Assembly: GCA_904419295.1 (NCBI GenBank)
Contig: CAJFRA010000009.1
Location: forward strand, 1 to 64,000
Length of the DNA stretch: 64,000 nucleotides
Direction of reading: 5' to 3'
Origin: Candidatus Pseudobutyricicoccus lothianensis
GTDB taxonomy: Bacteria; Bacillota; Clostridia; Oscillospirales; Butyricicoccaceae
Shown one piece after another: positions 53,181 through 61,835 of the stretch. The notes under the pieces are model-generated. The model was not told the DNA's origin. It did no database searches and worked only from the letters and a program-made list of their open reading frames with translations. Position numbers and translations under genes: made by a program. The stretch's first letter is position 1, and each line of letters opens with the position of its first letter.

Positions 53181-55109
53181 CTATGAGTCGATCGCAACGA
53201 TGCGGCCCCTCCGATCGTTTTCCTTGTTTGCATAATAAGCCCGTTTGGCTGCATACATCTTTTGCTCCGCCGCCTCTACCAGCTCATCCATGGAAGAGAC
53301 CGCCTCTTCCCACTGGATCCCCACAGAAATGTGGATCTGTTTGGCGGCCAGGCCAGCTTCCAGCTGGCTGCCCAGCCGTTCCACCTCTGCTGCCTGCCGG
53401 TCTGCAACGAAAGCCAAAAATTCGTCGCCCCCAATGCGGTATGTATATTGTTCGCCAAATTGGGCCCGCATCTGCCGCGCCAATTCCTGCAGCATTTGAT
53501 CGCCCACTTGGTGGCCCCGGCTGTTGTTCAGCTCATGGAGGCCGTTGGCATCCACATAGACACAGGCCAGGAAATGGTGGCCGGACAAAGGCATTTTCGG
53601 CAGGTCCAGCTCATACCGGTTGCGGTTATAGAGGCCGGTCAGGGCATCTTTCTCCCCCAGTTCCTTCATGGCCCGGTAGGTCCTGGTATTGCTGCAGAAC
53701 ATGCTAAAGCTGAAGCTCACGCTTTTCAGCAGCGCAGAGCCGGCCGGTCCTTCTGCCTTAGCGGCAGTCAGCAGGATACCGCAGATCTTTCCATCCACGT
53801 CCTCCACCGGTATCGCCGTCAAGCAGTTCATCTGCGCTGCCAGATCTTGAGGCAATGCCTGCTGGATCATGTGGGCCGAACGGGCTGAAAAGGCTTCATG
53901 CCCCTGGGCAAAATAGTCCAGCAAATGGCAGAAAGTTTCCCCATTTACCATCCGCTGGGAACTACCGCCCTGATCCCATAGGAAAAGGGTCCCCTCGCAG
54001 TCCGGCTTATCCGCCATCCAAAAGGCCACCCAGTCCGCCAGCAAGATGCGGCCGATCTCCCCCAGGGCCTGGAATAGGTTTTCCCTCTTTTCATGGGCGT
54101 TGAACAGCAATTTTTCCACTTCATACAGGTAGTTGATCGTATCCAGCTGCCGTTGCTTTTCATTGGTCTCGCGGCGGACATAGCGGAACATCCACAAAAA
54201 GTACAGTATAAAGCACACCGCTTCAAAAATCAGGAATAGGTTCATGATCTCCCGCGCCGCTTGGGCGTCGGCAAACACTTCGCTCTCCGGCACCGACAAA
54301 GCGACCCGCCAATTGTTGATGCCCACAGGCTCATAGTAGAAATACAGATATTCCCCCACCGTGCGGGATACAAAGACCACATACCCGGTCTTCCCATCGA
54401 TGAGCCCCTGTTTGAGCTGTTCGTGATCGTATCCCGGCGCCATCTGCCGCTCCCCCAGGTCCCAGATGTTCCCGGGCTCTGCATGCCAGGTATCCAGCAG
54501 GAAATTTCCCGTATTCCCATCGATGATATACAAAGCGGCTTTGTCGCCATAGGGGCTGGAAAACATCTCCACCGGAAACTGTTCCAGATCAATGACGCCA
54601 AACAGCACAGCCACCGTTTCCCCCTCCCGGACAACGGGCATGTAATGGTGTACCACATAGGAACCGCCGCCAGTGACATCTTCGATCCGGTCTGTGATGT
54701 GGGGCCCCTGGGCAGCCTCCTCCACAAAGGAGAGGGCTCCACGTTTTTCCGCAGCGCGCCCGCCTTGGGTCAGCACAGTGTCATCCGGCAGCAGCAGTTC
54801 CAAGCGGGAGAAGAAACCCACCGTGGAATAGGAGTCCAGCAACTCCCACAGCTCCGGGTCCTCTAAGTCCGAATACGAAGCCACAATGGCAGCCAGGACT
54901 TCCAGCAGTTTTCGGTCGCTCTGCATGTAGCTTTCAATATCCTGCGCCAGCCCGTTGGTCTCTTCGTACAGGCGCTCAAAAGCAGCCTCTTCCTCCAAGC
55001 GGCTGATCTCACCGGTGGCCGCAAAGGAACAGCCGATGATCACCAAGATCAATAGTACCGTCGCCATCAAGGAGCTTTGCCACTGTCTTTTGGATTTGGA
55101 TTGCTTCAT
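53181..55109 (-). CDS. Membrane-bound diguanylate cyclase (sensor + GAF-like + GGDEF)
   Basis: 642 aa from the ATG at 55109. Helix 1 (about 13-33) and helix 2 (about 285-305) bracket an extracytoplasmic Cache-like sensor. A GAF-like segment follows (VEKLLFNAHEKRENLFQALG), then a GGDEF domain from about 475: DALTGLYNRNRYEL, the metal site YVDANGLHELNNSRGHQVGD and the active site YRIGGDEFLAF. GGDEF is intact, so c-di-GMP synthesis is expected. No RxxD inhibitory site precedes it. Promoter at 55165. Divergent from the VTC-CotH-GT2 cluster, which it may regulate. Confidence 0.92.
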   Translation of the reverse strand: MKQSKSKRQWQSSLMATVLLILVIIGCSFAATGEISRLEEEAAFERLYEETNGLAQDIESYMQSDRKLLEVLAAIVASYSDLEDPELWELLDSYSTVGFFSRLELLLPDDTVLTQGGRAAEKRGALSFVEEAAQGPHITDRIEDVTGGGSYVVHHYMPVVREGETVAVLFGVIDLEQFPVEMFSSPYGDKAALYIIDGNTGNFLLDTWHAEPGNIWDLGERQMAPGYDHEQLKQGLIDGKTGYVVFVSRTVGEYLYFYYEPVGINNWRVALSVPESEVFADAQAAREIMNLFLIFEAVCFILYFLWMFRYVRRETNEKQRQLDTINYLYEVEKLLFNAHEKRENLFQALGEIGRILLADWVAFWMADKPDCEGTLFLWDQGGSSQRMVNGETFCHLLDYFAQGHEAFSARSAHMIQQALPQDLAAQMNCLTAIPVEDVDGKICGILLTAAKAEGPAGSALLKSVSFSFSMFCSNTRTYRAMKELGEKDALTGLYNRNRYELDLPKMPLSGHHFLACVYVDANGLHELNNSRGHQVGDQMLQELARQMRAQFGEQYTYRIGGDEFLAFVADRQAAEVERLGSQLEAGLAAKQIHISVGIQWEEAVSSMDELVEAAEQKMYAAKRAYYANKENDRRGRIVAIDS

Positions 55110-55164
55110 ATACACCACCATGCAAAACAACAATCGAAAAATATCCGATCCATCTTTTCTTCTA

Positions 55165-55193
55165 TTTTTACATCACAGCCTATCCCTTGTCAA
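55165..55193 (-). promoter_or_regulatory. Promoter of the diguanylate cyclase gene
   Basis: Perfect TTGACA, 17 nt, then TAAAAA on the minus strand, 55 bp before the ATG. Confidence 0.55.
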
Positions 55194-55281
55194 CTGGCGG
55201 GCGGCAGCGCCCTGCCTGGGCCACCGCCAAGCTCCCAGCTCGAGCGAAAACATTTTGGGTGTTTTTTGCCTTCCTATTGTG

Positions 55282-55310
55282 TTGCCTGCCCCTTCATGAT
55301 ACCATATAGA
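55282..55310 (+). promoter_or_regulatory. Putative promoter of the VTC-DUF4956-CotH-GT2 cluster
   Basis: TTGCCT, 17 nt, then TATAGA on the plus strand; four of six matches in each box. Confidence 0.4.
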
Positions 55311-55486
55311 GTAACCAGCGGCTTACTCTTGCTTGATTTCCCCCAGTGGAGGCGGGTTGTTGCTGCGCCGCCATGTGCAACGACAGTTTTGTTATGTCTT
55401 AATTGCCAACCTCCTCTTCGCCACAGCCTTCTGGCCGTGTACGCTGCTGTTCTATTCCCGACATGCAACTGCAAAGGAGGGCCCTG

Positions 55487-56182
55487 ATGAACGAAGTTAT
55501 GCGGCAGGAAAAGAAATATGCCATCAACTTGGCGGATGGCTCTTACCTGCGGGCACGGTTGGGCGGTGTGATGATCCAAGACGCCCACAATGGCGCCTCG
55601 GGCTATGCCATCCGTTCCCTCTACTTCGACACCTTAGACGACCAGGATTTTAAGGAAAAGATCGATGGGTTGGAATTGCGCCGCAAAGTGCGGCTTCGTA
55701 TTTATAGCCCCGATGCAGATTCGGCCAAACTGGAGATCAAGCAGAAACAGGGGCCCTATCAAAAAAAGCGTTCCTTGCAGATCACCCGCGAGGACGCCTT
55801 GCTCCTGTGCCAGGGCAATTACAGCCCTTTGCTGCGCTACCGGGACCCTTTTGCAGCAGAATGCTATGGGTTGATGACCTGCCGGTGCTACCGCCCCAAA
55901 GCCATTGTGGAATACCGGCGGCAGGCCTATATCGCCAAAGAAAACCAGATCCGCTTGACGCTGGACAGCCAGATCGCAGCCACTGAATCTTGCTATGACC
56001 TGTTTTCCCCCCGCTTGCCCCTCAGCCCTGTGCTGGAGCCCTACCACATGGTGTTGGAGGTCAAATACAACGGCTTTTTGCTCAGCTATCTCCGGGACTT
56101 GCTGAACGAAGTGGAGCGGTCGGAACTTTCCGTCAGCAAATATTGTCTGGCCCGCAGCGTCTGCTTAAGCCTTTCGAGCTGA
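55487..56182 (+). CDS. VTC-domain protein (polyphosphate-polymerase-like fold)
   Basis: 231 aa. Triphosphate-tunnel type domain: N-terminal MRQEKKYAINLADGSYLRAR, SLYFDTLDDQDFKEKIDGLE, RRKVRLRIYSPD, LEIKQKQGPYQKKR, and LEVKYNGFLLSYLRD, giving the alternating Lys/Arg/Glu pattern that lines the tunnel. In yeast VTC makes polyphosphate from ATP; the substrate of bacterial versions beside CotH is unknown. Start set by AAAGGAGG 8 nt upstream. First gene of the cluster; 28 bp before the DUF4956 gene. No membrane segment, so cytosolic. Confidence 0.87.
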   Translation: MNEVMRQEKKYAINLADGSYLRARLGGVMIQDAHNGASGYAIRSLYFDTLDDQDFKEKIDGLELRRKVRLRIYSPDADSAKLEIKQKQGPYQKKRSLQITREDALLLCQGNYSPLLRYRDPFAAECYGLMTCRCYRPKAIVEYRRQAYIAKENQIRLTLDSQIAATESCYDLFSPRLPLSPVLEPYHMVLEVKYNGFLLSYLRDLLNEVERSELSVSKYCLARSVCLSLSS

Positions 56183-56210
56183 GACAGAAGGATAAAGGAG
56201 AGATCGAGAT

Positions 56211-56897
56211 ATGAGGGAGTATTTGTTTGAACTGCTGGAGACCGGCGGCGAGCTTTCGTTGGAAACCGTCCTGCTGCGGTTGGCGGCCTCGGCGGTGATC
56301 GGGTGTTTTATCTTCCTGTCCTACCGCTTATCCCACAGCGGCAGCATTTACAGCGCCAAGTTCAATGTGACGCTGGCGGTGCTGACTGTGATCACCACCA
56401 CTGTGATGATCGTCATCGGCAACAACATCGCCCTTTCTTTGGGCATGGTGGGCGCTCTGTCTATCGTCCGTTTCCGCACGGCCATCAAAGATTCCCGGGA
56501 TACCGCCTACATTTTCTGGACCATCGTGGTGGGCATCTGCTGCGGTGCAGGCGATTATGTGGTGGCGGCCTCCGGCAGCGTCGTCGTGTTTTTGATCCTG
56601 CTGTTGTTTGGCCGTATCCGCAACGACAACCGGGTCCTTTTCATCGTACGGACCGCCCGCTTAAACGAGACCAAGGTAGAAGCGCTGGTGTTCCAATACT
56701 ATGCCCGCAAAGCCATTCTCCGGGCAAAAAACACCACGGACACCAGCATTGAATACATTTACGAGCTCAATGGGAAATACCTGCACAAAACGCCGGGAGC
56801 CGGCGCCGGCGGCAAGACCATTACAGAAGCCATGTATGAGATCGGCAACATCGAATACTTCAATATCGTGGTGCAAAACGATGAGATCAGCGGGTAA
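56211..56897 (+). CDS. DUF4956 membrane protein
   Basis: 228 aa. Four hydrophobic segments (about 20-40, 55-78, 95-110, 113-133) with SLGMVGALSIVRFRTAIKDS, the DUF4956 signature, between the second and third. A cytosolic alpha/beta domain follows (VEALVFQYYARKAILRAKN, then KTITEAMYEIGNIEYFNIVV). Genes of this family are regularly found next to VTC and CotH genes; the role is unknown. Ribosome site AAGGAG. Confidence 0.87.
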   Translation: MREYLFELLETGGELSLETVLLRLAASAVIGCFIFLSYRLSHSGSIYSAKFNVTLAVLTVITTTVMIVIGNNIALSLGMVGALSIVRFRTAIKDSRDTAYIFWTIVVGICCGAGDYVVAASGSVVVFLILLLFGRIRNDNRVLFIVRTARLNETKVEALVFQYYARKAILRAKNTTDTSIEYIYELNGKYLHKTPGAGAGGKTITEAMYEIGNIEYFNIVVQNDEISG

Positions 56898-56929
56898 CCG
56901 CCATTGGGCCCGCAGGGAGGTGTGGCGCG

Positions 56930-58408
56930 GTGAAATATAAAGTGTTGGGCCTTTGCCTGTCTTTGCTGCTGTTCTGCGGCGCTTTGGCGATCACCGCACT
57001 GGATCGGGACAACGGCGACGCCCGGATCCACCAACACTTGACCGCCCGGCAGCCCGACGCGGGCTGCAGCTGCTCTGGCAGTGAATTGTGCACCCACCTC
57101 CCTTTGGTGCTCATCGACACCGGCGGCCAGCCCATCCCCGGCGAACCCACAGACCAGTCCTATGACGGTGAGACCACCTTTACCACAACGGCCACCGGCG
57201 AAAGCATGCTGGCTGTCTCGGTGGCGGTGCTGGAGGACGAGTCCCAAAACCACCATCCCTCGGACGAGCCGGACCTGGAGAGTCCGGCCCTCATCCGGGT
57301 GCGCGGCAATTCCTCCCGCTATTTTGACAAAAAGAGCTATCTGCTCCGCTTTACAGAGGAAGACGGCTCCTACGCCGATCACCCGGTCATGGGGATGGCC
57401 AGCCATTACGAATGGGCCCTGTATGGCCCCTACCTGGATAAGTCCTTGATCCGCAATTACATGTGGTACAACATCGCCGGAGAAATCATGGATTACGCCC
57501 CCAACGTCCGCTTTTGCGAAGTGCTGATCAACGGGGAATACCAGGGGCTTTACCTGATGGTGGAGACGATCACCAACGGGGAGGATTGCCGGGTCAATGT
57601 ATCAGAACCCATTGACAACACCCTTTCCACCGGCTATGTGCTGCGGTTGGACCGGGGCAGCGCCACCGAGCGGAATAACCTGAACAACTTCACTTACTAC
57701 ACCTACCGGATCGGGCAGCTCCACAGCATTTTGGTCAACATCGCATACCCCCGCTCCGGCTCATTGACCCAAGAGCTGGCCGATGCCATTGAACAAGAGC
57801 TTTCCGATTTTGAAAAGTCCCTCTATTCCTATGATTACGATTCCCAGTTCTACGGCTATGAAACCTGGATCGACGTGCAGTCTTTTGTGGACTACTTCAT
57901 CCTCAACGAATTCACCTGCAACTACGATGCCGGCACGCTGTCCACCTATTTATACAAGGACATCCGGGGCAAATACAAAATGTGTATCTGGGATTTTAAC
58001 TCCGCCTGTGAGAATTACAACCACTTGACCACCCAGCCCCACCACTTTGAGATACAGAACACGATCTGGTATTATATGCTGACCAAAGACGACGCCTTTG
58101 TGGAACGGATCATCGACCGCTATCATCAGCTGCGGGAAAGCTGGCTCAGCGACGCGTATCTCCAAAATTACATCGATGAGACCATCGCCTATCTGGGCGG
58201 CGCCATCGATCGAAACTTTCAGGTATGGGGCTATTCTTTTGAATCGTACCGGCCTTTGCAGCCAGAGGGGCGTAACCCGGACAGCTATGAAGAGGCTGTG
58301 GAGCAGCTCAAGGATTTCTGTATCCAGCGGGGTGCCTGGATGGATGAACACATCGATACCCTGCGGCAATACAGCCATCCTTCCAAAAACAAAAAGTTCA
58401 ACCACTGA
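56930..58408 (+). CDS. Exported CotH-family kinase-like protein
   Basis: 492 aa, GTG start after GGGAGG. An N-terminal hydrophobic segment (VLGLCLSLLLFCGALAI) exports or anchors it. CotH motifs: IRVRGNSSRYFDKKSYLLRF, YGPYLDKSLIRNYMWYNIAG, FCEVLINGEYQGLYLMVETI, FILNEFTCNYDAGTLSTYLY, and YKMCIWDFNSACEN (metal-binding D-x-N). Spore CotH is a secreted protein kinase; here the target could be a wall protein or polysaccharide-linked partner. A Cys-rich patch CSCSGSELC follows the anchor. 32 bp after the DUF4956 gene. Confidence 0.9.
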   Translation: MKYKVLGLCLSLLLFCGALAITALDRDNGDARIHQHLTARQPDAGCSCSGSELCTHLPLVLIDTGGQPIPGEPTDQSYDGETTFTTTATGESMLAVSVAVLEDESQNHHPSDEPDLESPALIRVRGNSSRYFDKKSYLLRFTEEDGSYADHPVMGMASHYEWALYGPYLDKSLIRNYMWYNIAGEIMDYAPNVRFCEVLINGEYQGLYLMVETITNGEDCRVNVSEPIDNTLSTGYVLRLDRGSATERNNLNNFTYYTYRIGQLHSILVNIAYPRSGSLTQELADAIEQELSDFEKSLYSYDYDSQFYGYETWIDVQSFVDYFILNEFTCNYDAGTLSTYLYKDIRGKYKMCIWDFNSACENYNHLTTQPHHFEIQNTIWYYMLTKDDAFVERIIDRYHQLRESWLSDAYLQNYIDETIAYLGGAIDRNFQVWGYSFESYRPLQPEGRNPDSYEEAVEQLKDFCIQRGAWMDEHIDTLRQYSHPSKNKKFNH

Positions 58409-58432
58409 CCCTGAGGAGGCAGGCGGTTTCTC

Positions 58433-60688
58433 GTGAAAAAATTTATCCTACTTTCCTGCACCGCGGCGTTCCTGCTCTTTGCCGGTTACTTCGCCTACTA
58501 TCATTTCGGCCTATACATCGATCTGGACCCGGATGCTCCGGTCACCACATTCATGAAGACCGACGAAGACACCATCTATATGGAGCGGGACGGGGCTTAC
58601 GAAACCTTTGAGATCCGGGGCGTCAACCTGGGCGTGGGTCTGCCCGGCCAATGGGCCACAGATTATGCCATCGACCAGCAGACCTATTTGCGCTGGTTTG
58701 AATGGATCCAGCAGATGGGCGCCAACACCATCCGGGTGTATACCATTTTGCAGGATGATTTCTACAACGCCTTTTACGAATACAACACCCAGCGGGAATC
58801 CCAAGGCCTGGAGCCTCTGTGGTTGATCCACGGCGTGTGGGTCAACGATTATGTGCAGAATTCCCACCGGGATGCCTACGACGACGATTTCCTGCAGACC
58901 TTTTTGGAGGATTGCCGTACGGTGGTGGATATCGTACACGGCAAGAAAAACCTTTCCCTGGGCCGCGGGCTGGGCTCCGGCCACTACCGCAAAGATGTGT
59001 CCCCCTGGCTCATCGCCTATATCTTGGGCGTGGAATGGGAGGACATCACCGTGGCCTACACCGATGAATCCTACCCGGAGCGCAACCGGTACGAAGGCGC
59101 CTACCTGTACACCACAGAGGATGCCACCCCCTTTGAAGCCATGCTGGCCCAGGTGGGCGACAGCATCATCGACTACGAGAGCACCCGCTACAAACAGCAG
59201 CGGTTGATCGCCTTTTCCAACTGGCCCACCACCGATCCATTTTTGTATCCGGCGGAGATCACCAACTTCTTTATGAAGTGCGCTCAGGTGGATGTGGAGC
59301 ACATCCGATCCACCGACGCTTTCCAGGCGGGCCAGTTCGCCTCCTACCACGTCTACCCCTATTACCCGGATTATATGAACTATGTGCTCAATCCGGTGGA
59401 ATTGGAGATGACAGACCCGGCCTGGCCAGACGGAGCCCCCTCCCCCGCTGTTTCCAGCTCCTCTGGCGTGCCCTATGAAGAGGCGCTGAGCGGAGACACC
59501 GCCGCCGACTATTACGACCGGGACGGGAATGTGAACACCTACTATGCCTACTTGAAGATGCTCAACAACCATCACACCATGCCGGTGGTGATCTCGGAAT
59601 ACGGCGTATCCACCGGCCGGGGAATGGCGCAGCGGGACATCAATACCGGCCGCAACCAGGGCCACATGACCGAACAAGAACAGGGCCAGGCCATCATCGA
59701 CTGTTACGAAGACATCATGGATGCAGGCAGCGCGGGCAGCTGCATTTTCACCTGGCAGGACGAATGGTTCAAGCGCACCTGGAACACCATGCATGCGGTG
59801 GATCTGGACAACACGCCCTATTGGAGCGACTACCAGACCAATGAGCAGTATTTCGGCCTGCTGGCTTTCGACCCAGGCGAAGAAGAAAGTGTGTGCTATG
59901 TGGATGGCGACGCCTCGGAATGGTCGGAGGAAGAGGTGGTGCTGGAATGGGAAGACAAACGCCTTTCCATGCAGTACGATGAAAAATTCCTCTATTTCTA
60001 TGTAGAGGCCGAGGACTTTGACCCTGCCCGGGATACGCTGTACATCCCCATCGACACGACGCCCAAATCGGGCAGCACCTATTGCGAAAACTACGGCCTC
60101 ACCTTTGAGCGGGCCTGCGATTTTGTCATCCGCATCGATGGCACGGACAACAGCCGTGTGGTCGTTCAAGAGCGGTACGAAGTGCTGCGCGCCATGTTCA
60201 TGCACGAGACCGAAGACCAAGACGCTTATCTGGACATCCCCGCCGTGGATTCCCCCGGCTTTCGGTACATTGATCTGATGCTGCAGACCGCCACTCCCCT
60301 GCTCACCGGCAACTGGGAGGCCAGCGCCGAAGTCTATGAGACCGGCCGGCTGCTCTATGGCAATGCCAACCCCGATGCTGCGGATTTCAACTCCTTGGCC
60401 GATTATATGTTCACCGGCAATGGAGTGGAGATCCGCATCCCCTGGCAGCTGCTCAATTTTTCCAACCCCTCTGAAATGATGATCCACGATGATTACTATC
60501 AGTGTTATGGAGTTGAAAATCTACACATAGACCAAATGTACGTAGGCGTGGCCCAGGGTGATGAAGACGCCCGCATCCCCCTCGCTTCCTTTGAACTGGA
60601 GGGTTGGGGCAAAGACGTGACCTACCACGAGCGGCTCAAAAGGTCCTATTACATCGTTCAAGAATACTGGGCGTCCTTGGATCGCTGA
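58433..60688 (+). CDS. Anchored glycosidase-like protein with C-terminal CBM9/DOMON-like domain
   Basis: 751 aa, GTG start. One N-terminal membrane helix (about 3-25). Residues 55-480 look like a clan-A TIM-barrel glycoside hydrolase: GVNLGVGLPGQWATDY, MGANTIRVYTILQDDFYNAF, YILGVEWEDITVAY (candidate acid E201), FASYHVYPYYP, and VVISEYGVSTGRG (candidate nucleophile E389). Residues about 495-745 form a beta-sandwich starting YVDGDASEWSEEEVVLEWED, typical of CBM9/DOMON. It could cut, remodel or transfer the cluster's polysaccharide outside the cell. 25 bp after cotH. Confidence 0.75.
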   Translation: MKKFILLSCTAAFLLFAGYFAYYHFGLYIDLDPDAPVTTFMKTDEDTIYMERDGAYETFEIRGVNLGVGLPGQWATDYAIDQQTYLRWFEWIQQMGANTIRVYTILQDDFYNAFYEYNTQRESQGLEPLWLIHGVWVNDYVQNSHRDAYDDDFLQTFLEDCRTVVDIVHGKKNLSLGRGLGSGHYRKDVSPWLIAYILGVEWEDITVAYTDESYPERNRYEGAYLYTTEDATPFEAMLAQVGDSIIDYESTRYKQQRLIAFSNWPTTDPFLYPAEITNFFMKCAQVDVEHIRSTDAFQAGQFASYHVYPYYPDYMNYVLNPVELEMTDPAWPDGAPSPAVSSSSGVPYEEALSGDTAADYYDRDGNVNTYYAYLKMLNNHHTMPVVISEYGVSTGRGMAQRDINTGRNQGHMTEQEQGQAIIDCYEDIMDAGSAGSCIFTWQDEWFKRTWNTMHAVDLDNTPYWSDYQTNEQYFGLLAFDPGEEESVCYVDGDASEWSEEEVVLEWEDKRLSMQYDEKFLYFYVEAEDFDPARDTLYIPIDTTPKSGSTYCENYGLTFERACDFVIRIDGTDNSRVVVQERYEVLRAMFMHETEDQDAYLDIPAVDSPGFRYIDLMLQTATPLLTGNWEASAEVYETGRLLYGNANPDAADFNSLADYMFTGNGVEIRIPWQLLNFSNPSEMMIHDDYYQCYGVENLHIDQMYVGVAQGDEDARIPLASFELEGWGKDVTYHERLKRSYYIVQEYWASLDR

Positions 60689-60716
60689 CGCGGCGCCGCA
60701 GAAAGGAGGTGGTACC

Positions 60717-61835
60717 ATGGGGAGTGAGGTCTTTCTCTACGCCTATGGGCTGGTGTGTTTGAGCATGCTGGTGTTCAATATCGTCTACAGCCTTCATTTG
60801 CGCTCCAGCGACCGCCGGCTGCGCAGGCAGGTGCGGGGGATCGCCGCCCGGGCCGAGGTCCAAATGGACCGGATCCGCCAAGGTCTGCCGGTGGAGATGC
60901 GCCACCGCTCTCACATGGCGCGCCGCCTTTCCCGTGCGGCCGGCCTGTTGGCCTTTGACCACTATTTGGATGAGCTGGACAGCAATGGCCCTGTTTTCCA
61001 GGAGTATCTGCATCAAATGCGGCCCGTCCTGCTGCGCCTGGCCATAGTGTACCAAAAGAGAGAAGATACCCAGGCCGCCTACTTTTGCCACTTTTTGGCC
61101 CGTCACAACTTCCAGCGCCACATGCAGATGGATCAGATCCAACAGATCGTAGCCACTTATATGGGAAAAAAGAGCATCTACTGCCGGGTAAACGCCCTGA
61201 AAGCCCTGTGTGCTCTGGGCCGGCCGGAAACCGTTGTGGCCGCTTTGCTGGATCTGGATGGCCGGCCCGGCGCCCAGCTCCATGAAAAGATCATCACCGA
61301 GACATTGCTGACTTTCACCGGGGAGCCGGACGCTTTGATCCGCTTGCTTTGGGAGCGGTTCGAGCGCTTTTCCTCCCAGATCCAACGGGCCGTGTTGGAT
61401 TACATACGCTTTCAAAGTGGCAACCACTGCCAGGCGATGTTCGCCCTTTTGCAGGATGCCGGCCGGGGCAAAGAGCTCCGTTTGGCGGCCATCCGCTATC
61501 TGGGCAAATACCCCTACCCGCCGGCCCGGCAGGCCCTGGTGGCCTTTGTGGAAGACCCGGACCCGCTGCAATGGGAATACGCCGCGATCAGCGCCACCTC
61601 CCTGGCCCAATACCAAGGGGACGATGTGGTAGAGGCTTTGCGCCGGGCCATACACAGCGGCAATTGGTACGTGCGCTCCAATGCTGCCGCCAGTTTGGAA
61701 GCCCATGGCGTTTCTTACGAAGACGTGCTGGACGTTGTGGCCGGTGAGGACCGCTATGCCAAAGAAATGCTGGCATACCGTCTGGAGAGCCGGCGCTTGG
61801 CAGAAGAAAACGAGGAGGCTTTGGCAAAAGCATGA
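60717..61835 (+). CDS. Membrane-anchored HEAT-repeat protein
   Basis: 372 aa. One N-terminal helix (VFLYAYGLVCLSMLVFNIVY), then a basic stretch and a run of helical pairs: YCRVNALKALCALGRPETVV, LRLAAIRYLGKYPYPPARQA, EYAAISATSLAQYQGDDVVE, and WYVRSNAAASLEAHGVSYED, spaced as HEAT repeats. Likely a scaffold for the adjacent synthase: its stop overlaps the GT2 ATG by 4 bp (ATGA). Ribosome site AAAGGAGGTGG. Confidence 0.85.
   Translation: MGSEVFLYAYGLVCLSMLVFNIVYSLHLRSSDRRLRRQVRGIAARAEVQMDRIRQGLPVEMRHRSHMARRLSRAAGLLAFDHYLDELDSNGPVFQEYLHQMRPVLLRLAIVYQKREDTQAAYFCHFLARHNFQRHMQMDQIQQIVATYMGKKSIYCRVNALKALCALGRPETVVAALLDLDGRPGAQLHEKIITETLLTFTGEPDALIRLLWERFERFSSQIQRAVLDYIRFQSGNHCQAMFALLQDAGRGKELRLAAIRYLGKYPYPPARQALVAFVEDPDPLQWEYAAISATSLAQYQGDDVVEALRRAIHSGNWYVRSNAAASLEAHGVSYEDVLDVVAGEDRYAKEMLAYRLESRRLAEENEEALAKA

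Larger units (their letters stand above)
55134..55486. other. Divergent control region of the polysaccharide-type cluster
   Basis: 353 bp between the cyclase and the VTC gene. It holds one promoter for each direction. The plus-strand leader is about 170 nt. I looked for c-di-GMP riboswitch (GEMM) signatures and did not recognise one. The frame upstream of the VTC ATG is open to 55403 but has no ribosome site. Confidence 0.5.

Noticed and set aside
55317..55486. c-di-GMP riboswitch in the leader of the VTC cluster
   Set aside because: Expected because of the neighbouring cyclase, but no GEMM-I or GEMM-II consensus was recognised.
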